Notes under the pieces: generated by a model
The model's database searches: none
What the model was told of the DNA's origin: nothing
Seen by the model: the letters and a program-made list of their open reading frames with translations, nothing else
Position numbers and translations under genes: made by a program
Assembly: GCA_019973155.2 (NCBI GenBank)
Contig: BPQB01000015.1
Location: forward strand, 434,001-498,000
Origin: Phanerochaete sordida
Lineage: Eukaryota; Basidiomycota; Agaricomycetes; Polyporales; Phanerochaetaceae
DNA: 64,000 nucleotides
Direction: 5' to 3'
In this document: in pieces, positions 57,393 through 64,000 of the stretch
How positions within the stretch are numbered: the stretch's first letter is position 1
Layout: each line of letters starts with the position of its first letter

Positions 57393-58597
57393 GCCCATTT
57401 TCCCTAACAGTCGCGTCCACACCGCCCCTATCTTCGCACATCCTGTAGTCTTCTACAACGTATTGGAGGCTGGGGAAGCGTATTTCCAGACCCCGGATCA
57501 CAAGGATCACGTTCCCAAACCTGAGGACTGCACGACTGCACGCGATCTCGGGCTGAAGGTTTGTGTGCTCGCATTCTTTACACGACTATTTTGCGTCTCT
57601 CACACCTGGCTCACAGATCGACAGTACCTGCGTGGTCAGAGGGCCGCACGTCGTGCATGGTTACGATGACACCGTTCACGGCACTGTTGTGGACTTCCAG
57701 ACCTGCAACGTAGGCATCTCCATACTATCGGCCTCCCTGAATTCTCAATGTTTGGTCCATAGGGATACGATATTGTGGTCGTCAGGATCCCCCCTCGCAG
57801 CGCCCAGAAAAACCAGGAACCGTCTACTTCGCATGTCGAGCGCCGTTTCCTTATGCAGTGGGACGAGGTCGGGACCGAAGATGTCGAAATGAAGATCATG
57901 ACGGGCCGCTTCCTCCTCAGCATGCTGTTCGTCGTAAGCGTTGATTTTCCTCGCTCAGCGACGCCCTCTGACTCTCTGTACCTCACAGCGTGTGCGCCTC
58001 GTCCCTCTTCTTACGCGCGTGGTCCACAAAGAAGACGGGAACGTCACCGATCGCGTAGTGTGGTTCCCCGCGATCTTCGACGTATGTCCTGCCCGCGCTG
58101 TCTCCCTCCCCTCTCTGACCGACACCCGCCAGACGACCGGCGAGAAACGAGACAGCGAGGAGCACCTCGCCCTGAGCTTCGTGCATATCACGCCCCAGCG
58201 CTGCCTCGGACGCGCCCCGCCGGACACGCTCCCGCTGTTCTCGACGTCGATCGCGTGGGCGCACCGCGGCAGCGTGCGCCGGTACGCCGCCGCGCAGGGC
58301 CAGCTCCTCGCGGCGGACGTCTGCCAGACGCATTTCTTCCGCGCGCCACCGCTCGCCGCCATAGCCGCCATGCTCCGCAGCCCGCAGAACCTCCCACTCG
58401 AGCCCCCTGGCGCAGAGCCCGGGCGCACGCCCGTCGGGCCGCACCGACGGCTCGGCAGGGCGCTGGAGAGGGTGCGGAGCGAGGGTACCGGCGCGCTCGC
58501 CGAGGTCTTTGAGGCGGCGTTCGTGTATAGTTGCCCGTGCCTGCCGTCGACGCCGGATGCCGTGGAGAGGCATTGTGTCTGCCACTCACTGGGATGA
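57391..58597 (+). CDS. Five-exon hypothetical protein E (tandem family)
   Basis: Exons are 57391-57558, 57617-57709, 57763-57933, 57989-58081 and 58133-58597, for 329 residues, with the same exon lengths as gene D for exons 1-4 (168, 93, 171, 93). It begins MPIFPNSRVHTAPIFAHPVVFY. Exon 2 reads GPHVVHGYDDTVHGTVVDF, exon 3 QWDEVGTEDVEMKIM, exon 4 RVVWFPAIFD, and exon 5 LSFVHITPQRC and the ending CPCLPSTPDAVERHCVCHSLG. The start codon is formed by the end of a CAT repeat. It is intact, with no stop or frameshift. Close to D in sequence, suggesting a tandem duplication of a unit about 2.5 kb long. Function unknown. Confidence 0.82.
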
Positions 58598-58839
58598 TTA
58601 TCTTGTTTTACGATACGTGTCGTAGAACCTGCGATACGTCATGTGCTCGTCTCGTAGAGAATCAGAGCTTGATTTTCCTATGATTGTAATCTGTCACCGC
58701 CGACCGACCGTGCGGGATTTTGAGGCGTGCACTCCGAAAGAGGTGGGACTGGTTATCTGTGGCCCTAATCGCGTGATAAAGCAGACTATATGCGTGTCCT
58801 ATATCAATGCAGCATAGCGCGCAGTGTCCAAGTCGTACA
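58598..58839. other. 3' flank of gene E, nothing seen
   Basis: Short spacer before the third copy of the block found after the Ser-rich genes. Confidence 0.4.
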
Positions 58840-59200
58840 TATATGGAGATACACACAAAATCCTCTGCAACCAAACACAGGGCTCGATACGAGCGCTCCG
58901 CATTCCTGACCTCATCATGCATCAAGCCTGACTGTCAGGCAGCGGCTCAGATCGTCGAGCATGACGGAGACTGCCGCGTCTCATCTTCTGCGCGCGCCGC
59001 AGCATGTCTTGAAGGCCATCTTCTTGGTGGGTGTTGCACGGATCGACAGTCCGCACGTCGCGGCCGTCCCATCAGATATTGGCTGGTGCGCTGCGGTACC
59101 CTTCGTGCTGGTCGCAGCGTGCGCGAAGGCCACGGGAGGGCGATGCGGGGTGTAAGAGGATGGCGACTCGCGAAACGCCTTCGGCACAGATTTACGGACT
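58840..59200. repeat. Duplicated block, copy 3 of 3
   Basis: The most diverged relative of 48550-48960 and 51110-51570; it keeps GAGATACACACAAAA, GTGCGCGAAGGCC and GCGAAACGCCTTCGG (the last shared with the first copy near 48892). Unlike the others it has no Ser-rich gene in front, so that gene was lost or never copied here. Confidence 0.5.
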
Positions 59201-59919
59201 TGTAATCATAGAGCGTGGCATTATAAGAGCCGCGAGTGCTGGTGAAGGCTCATCTCGTGCAAGCGAGCGATAGCTTCGCGTTTGAAGCGAGCCCAGCGTG
59301 GCGTAGCAAAGTCTAAAGATGGTCATGATGGAAGGCTGGACACCCCTACAAGACCAGAATGCACCTTCCCAGAGCCATTTTCCGGACACCCTATGTCCTG
59401 CTTACTTCGTATGTCTGCCGTCCGCTCATCGCGCTTCACGCGTGCCGCGCGACTCGCCCATGCAACACGGACATGCAGAAGGGCACATGAAGACTGTCAA
59501 GCAACATGTTTCAGCTTAGAAACAATTCCCGGGCAAGCCGTCACGCCGCTTAGAATGGGGAGAGGGGGTAGAGAATATCGATGTGCAGCAACATGAGCGT
59601 CCTAGAGAGGGAGCGGCGGCGCTAGTGCAGCGCGCTACCACCTAAAAAAGGTAGCGAGCGCATCAGTATATAGACGCCTTCAATTCTTCCCGCTCGCCGC
59701 CACGCACGTCCATCGCGGCGCAGCCTCAAAAATTCCAACGTGCGTCGACGGTGCAGACGAGGACTAGGTCAAAATGATAGCACAACACGGTGGGCACTAG
59801 CGTGAATATAGCAGGTGCGGTACGTTCTGACTGACTAGGAACTAGGCTGCCGCTGCCGCAGTACTAGTGCGGACGTCCAGACTTGACACCGCAGTCCTTG
59901 GACAGCCTACGCCATTAGG
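59201..59919. other. No gene; part duplicated from 51.9-52.1 kb
   Basis: 59570-59760 matches 51890-52080, so this flank and the microprotein that follows were copied together. Remaining frames are short. Confidence 0.4.
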
Positions 59920-60180
59920 CTACTTCTTATTCTTCTTGACCATTGCCTTCAAGCCCCCGAGTGGAGATGATGGCTTAGACGAGCTCCGAGGGGCTGTAGA
60001 CGTAGGCTGCGCCATTTCAAGTTCCTTCGCCGAGGCCCATCTCTCTGAGTTCGGTAAGTCTACGTATCCTTTGCGAAGAAGTACCTTTCACCTACTACTG
60101 TTTTTCGGCGCCGCAGAATTAGAGAGTAGTGCTTCACGAAGCCCTGCAGAACCGGTTTGGTGTTTCACGGGAGGGCCCAT
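59920..60180 (-). CDS. 69-residue Lys-tailed microprotein, copy 3
   Basis: On the minus strand the exons are 60180-60096 and 60044-59920, with a 51 bp intron (GTAGGT...ACTCAG, CTTAC branch site, phase 1). The product begins MGPPVKHQTGSAGLREALL, then APKNSK-RWASAKELEMAQ and ends LGGLKAMVKKNKK. Read without splicing it stops three codons past APKNSS, so the intron is required. The donor GTAGGT is less usual than in the other copies. It stands upstream of gene F on the opposite strand, as copy 2 does for gene D. Confidence 0.66.
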
Positions 60181-61361
60181 GGCGGCTGTACTGCGTACTC
60201 GTGAGGTGCAGGTGATGACTCGGATGGCCTCCGGTGCACAGTTTACCGGCGCTGCCCGGAGGCTATGCGCATGATATTTTGGTTCTTGGCACAACAACAT
60301 GGACACAGAGCAGCCCTACGCCGCGTGCCCTTCGGAGACACCCACGCGATGCGTACCGCCGAGATGGCAGGTAGGCCCAACCAGCGTGGTATCGACCTCT
60401 GCTGCGTGCTTCGCGGCTTGGAGGCTACTGCGCTTGGTCGATACTCCGCCCGACCCGAATGTGCGCGCTCAGAGGGGAGAATGCGGAGGTTCATGGTGGA
60501 CGCAATCTCAAAGGAAAGCCAGACAGCGGTGCGTCTCTCAGCCTTTATGGTCAGCAGCCGCGCATTCTCACGAGCTCGCCCGGCGCAGGCTACGTCCATG
60601 GCCTGCCTCACGGTTCGCGCACGACGCTACACTTCGGCTGCTCCGTAGCATGCGTGTGCTGCTAAGCACAGTGAGTTTGGCGTGCACCTCCGCATCGCGC
60701 GCGATTCGTCGGCCAGCTGAGAGCATAGTTTGGCCGCGCGCAGCGCACAAACGTGTGGAGATCGTAGCAATTCCCGCCCGAATCGGGATCCCTTGTCTAA
60801 TCCCTCGCGCAGTGATCACTGACTGCCATCAGAAGAGGGCCACACTTTCCTCTTGGCAGCAACATCTGCCGCTTCTGAAGAGTGATGCACAGACCATGAT
60901 GCATGAACCTGGAGCCCCTGTGATCAAAGCTCGGGCTCGTTCTACCAAACGGCAAAGCATGACCTCGGCATTGACCGGACGCCGTTGGCCACAAAATCTC
61001 GCAGAACCATTCTACGTTTGTCCATTTTCCTTTGCCCCAACCACGAATGCGGCTCACGTGGCATAGTCTTACTAGGCTTGTCGCAACTTGTTGACAGTTT
61101 CGAGACGAAGGACTGACCCTTCGTCTCTCAGGTACGCGATGATTCGCTAGCTGTCCTTCTAGGCAGGTTTGTCCACTGACATGCTGCTTCACTGCAGAGG
61201 CCGAGACAATGCCTCCCTGTCACCCTCTGTCGAAGGCCATTGGGCGTGCCGCTCCCTTGGATTGTCATCTTGGCACTATGGGCGAGGATGCTGGCGTATA
61301 AATGCCAACAGATGGCTGAGCTCCCTTGCCTCACGCTACTCGTCGTATCTCCTCGACCGTC
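60181..61361. other. Upstream flank of gene F
   Basis: It holds the box GCCGTTGGCCACAAAAT (60981-60997) and duplicated minus-strand sequence related to the flanks of D and E. A 255-codon plus frame (60299-61066) has no domain and overlaps other frames; not called. Confidence 0.4.
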
Positions 61362-62584
61362 ATGTTTCCCAACAGCTACGTCTCCACCGCTGCCATCTTC
61401 GACCGCCCTGCTGCGTTTTACCGCGCACTAGAACTCGGCGAAGAGCACTTCAAGTCGACAGGCAGCGAACCTCAATGGCCCAAACCTGCCGACTGCAAGA
61501 CCGCCCGCGCTCTCGGACTAAAGGTCTGTGTCTCTCTGCCGTGCATGAGTTTATCCCTTGCGTCTCATACTCGGTTCTGTAGGTGCACGGCAGCTGCGTG
61601 GTTAGAGGACCCCACGTGATGCATGGCTACGATGATGTTATTCATGGTATCGTCAAGACGTTCCAAAACTTCAACGTCGGTATCCCTGTTGTATTTTCGC
61701 TCTCATTAATGCTCACCCATGCTTTGTGTAGGGATATGACATCGTGATCGTGGAAGTTCCCACTCGCGACGCGCAGAAAGGCGGCGGAGCGCCTCTGACT
61801 CACGTAGTCGAACGTCGTTTCTTAATGCAGTGGGACGAGGTCGGCACGGAAGAGGTTGAGATGAAGCTCACAACGTCCGAGATCCTCTACACGATGCTCT
61901 GGAATGTACGCGCGGATTTCTCCTGTTTAACGTCGAATGATGCTGAAATGCTGATCCACTGTATTGTATAGCGCGTACACCTCGTCCCGCTGCTTACGCG
62001 TCTCATCAACAAGAAAGACAACACTGTCGCCGACCGCATTGTCTGGTTCCCAGCCACATTCGACGTACGTCCTGCCCCCACCTTCTCCATTCTTCCTTGA
62101 CTGACACCTCTCTTAGTCCAGAGCAGAGAAACGTGAAGACCAAGAGTATCTCGCCATGACGTTCGTGCACATTACACCTGAGCGCATTGGCCGGCAGCGG
62201 CAGAGGGACGACCTGCCCATGGTCTCGACTTCGATCCACTGGAGCCACCGCCACAGCGTCCGCCGGTATGCGGACGCGTATGGACAGGTCTTCGCGACCG
62301 ACGTGTTCCAGACGCACTACTTCGCGCGCCCGCCGAGGGCCGTCTTGAACGACCTGCTTACGAAGCCGAACTACCTGCCGGTGGACCCGCCCGGCTCAAC
62401 GGGCGTGCGCACTCCGATCCGCCCGCATCAGCGGCTGGGCGGGCTGCAGGCGAAGGCGCGCGCCGACGACGACTTGGTCGCGCTCGAGAAACTACGTGCC
62501 GAGTCTTTCGTGTACCGCTGTCCGTGCGTGCCGAGTTTGGCAGAGCCCTCGGAGACTGGGCACTGTGTTTACTACAACTGGTAG
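61362..62584 (+). CDS. Five-exon hypothetical protein F (tandem family)
   Basis: Exons are 61362-61523, 61583-61675, 61732-61905, 61972-62064 and 62117-62584, for 329 residues. Exons 2 and 4 are again 93 bp and all introns are phase 0. The intron 2 donor is GTCGGT, which is weak but fixed by homology. It begins MFPNSYVSTAAIFDRPAAFY; later come GPHVMHGYDD, QWDEVGTEEVEMK, RIVWFPATFD, FVHITPERI and the C-terminal CPCVPSLAEPSETGHCVYYNW. It is the most diverged of the three and is less GC-rich in exon 5. The kept frame, intron positions and CPC...HCVY ending across this divergence argue for selection. Function unknown. Confidence 0.82.
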
Positions 62585-63368
62585 TTGACGCCCTCTGTGG
62601 TCTGTGCGTGTACGATGCACGGGATGTAATATACCTCTACGTATGAACTGTATTTTCTGTTAAACACGTGCCGCGAACGAGGTGGAAATTGCACTACAAA
62701 TTTACGAACCTGAACACGGACTGTATTACTTGTGAAGGAGGTGCGATAGTCGCGTTCCGCACGGTCGAAGCGGTTGGCTCCCCCAGTAGAGCATCCGTAA
62801 TATAGGGTTATACCAAGATCTCTCATAGATCAAGCTTTATCCTGCCAGTGAGGCATGAAGCTCGGTAGCAGGCTTTGCTTAAGTCCTATCTCGGCCTGCA
62901 GAGGCATGCTCATATCAAGCGCTTCGGAGTCCCACCCTGGATCATGAGGCCTCTTCACGCTTCATCCACGAGGCGCATTCGCCACACTTTGCGCATAAGC
63001 CTCGAGGCTACCAAGCGAGTACCTGCCCCGACGGATCAAGCATCGAAGGCCATGCCACCAAGGAGAGCGATGCAGTCGTGCGAGAGGGCTGTTGTGTAAT
63101 GGCATGTTGATCCATGGCGATGAGAAATCGGACAACAATTGCAGCTGAGTCCGGCTGTGGATATGCCCATCAGGCTTACCCATCCGACGCTCATTAATTT
63201 CGGAGACACCCTTAGATATTTCACACCGCTCGCATATTTAGGCTCTGGCCTGCTTCCTCACAGCTCGCTTGGAAGCCCCCCTTGCCGTCCAGCTGCTTGC
63301 TGCTACCTCCGTACGCACCGCTGCGGCTCTTCTCGTTGCCTCACGTATTGAAGCTTTCGCAAGTTGCC
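62585..63368. other. Intergenic, no gene seen
   Basis: Only short frames occur, the longest about 84 codons on minus (62572-62826), without resemblance to known proteins. The 3' part should hold the promoter of the small CaaX gene. Confidence 0.45.
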
Positions 63369-63684
63369 ATGGGGAGAACCGTCATCGCTACAGAGCAGCC
63401 GGGGGAATTGGCAGCCCCACGATCGAGCAAGGAAGGTATGAGTTCGTGCCTTATCGAAAGGACAGCACCTGATGAATACCTCTTCTATAGCGCGCTGGGC
63501 TGCGGTTGAGAAGCAGGCGGCAGAAGCTAGGGAAGCTGCGGCTAGACAACAAGCAGGCCGTAAAGGAAAGGGAAAGCGGAGACCAAAGCAGAAGGCGAAC
63601 ATCATGAAGGGCGCAGCACCAGGTCAGGCCGGTGGTACACGACAGAGCAAGCCCGGAGCAGGGTGTCGTTGTGTCATTATGTGA
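63369..63684 (+). CDS. Small CaaX-box protein, two exons
   Basis: Exons are 63369-63435 and 63491-63684, with a 55 bp intron (GTATGA...CTATAG, CTGAT 20-odd bases before the acceptor, phase 1), giving 86 residues. It begins MGRTVIATEQPGEL. Residues 24-44 form an Ala-rich charged helix (RWAAVEKQAAEAREAAARQQ), followed by a polybasic stretch GRKGKGKRRPKQK (45-57), a Gly-rich linker and the ending GCRCVIM. CVIM is a CaaX box of the type farnesylated in Ras proteins; C81 could also be palmitoylated. The expected place is the inner face of a membrane. It might be a pheromone-like precursor, but those normally lack such a polybasic block, so a small lipid-anchored protein fits better. An additional upstream exon is possible. 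Confidence 0.6.
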
Positions 63685-64000
63685 AGAAACTTCAAATACT
63701 CCGTCGAGGTAAGCAACCAAATCGTGCTTCATGCGCAGAAGAGCTGATCTTTAGTCTAAGCTGATTTTCAGATATTGTGTACTGTGCGCTATATACCGTA
63801 TATGTGATTTTTGAGTCTACTTTAGGCTGCGCAGCTGCCGTTGGTTCCCAAATGATTGGAAAATCGCACTGCCTGGCTGCTGCAAATGACCCTCGTGACG
63901 ACATCGGACACACGCCAGCACCTCCGATTGATGGTACCACGTCCCTCGCCCCGTGGTACTTAGCCTTCAACATGGATTCGAATGACCGTTATTCCTAGAT
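63685..64000. other. Window end, no gene seen
   Basis: Overlapping short frames on both strands (63777-63998 plus, 63692-63973 minus). A gene continuing past the edge cannot be judged. Confidence 0.4.

Noticed and set aside
57234..57422. Minus-strand frames with long Met or Asp runs
   Set aside because: They are translations of the CAT repeat in reverse and have no other support.

Overview
The window looks like gene-sparse, accessory DNA from an agaricomycete (probably polypore-type) basidiomycete. The evidence is many 48-60 bp GT-AG introns with CTNAY branch sites, three large genes matching the basidiomycete DUF6535 membrane family, F-box genes of the agaricomycete type, and a Helitron-type PIF1 helicase. 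I assigned no species. I saw no rRNA, tRNA or CRISPR. Family names are recognised from memory; no search was run.

Layout. At 1-2914 a Helitron helicase gene is split by a young LTR element (743-2356) with identical 204 bp LTRs and a 5 bp target duplication; the element carries only a gag gene. Three DUF6535 paralogues share one intron plan: A (4097-7279, broken by an in-frame TGA), B (17282-20298) and C (26201-29332). Decayed sequence downstream of A and of B is related at matching distances, so the A and B regions look like one old segmental duplication. One LRR-type F-box gene lies at 15078-16799. Two more F-box-like genes on the minus strand, at 34798-36446 (frameshifted) and 41185-42861 (intact), are copies of each other and share flanking sequence.

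From about 47 kb to 62.6 kb the DNA is a mosaic of tandem duplications carrying several families I cannot name. (1) A Ser-rich protein ending in a basic tail, with three copies (20770, 47444 and 50333), each behind a conserved TATA promoter and with one conserved intron. (2) A 66-69 residue microprotein on the minus strand, three intact copies (52277, 53058, 59920), with a conserved intron and a Lys-rich tail. (3) A five-exon family of 326-329 residues in three tandem copies (54870, 57391, 61362), with all introns in phase 0 and near-identical exon lengths. At 63369-63684 a two-exon gene encodes an 86-residue protein ending in a CaaX box.

No pathway can be built from these genes. The common theme is repeated duplication of small, lineage-specific families, with both intact and decayed copies kept. 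Long stretches between genes hold only short, interrupted reading frames and are described as such.
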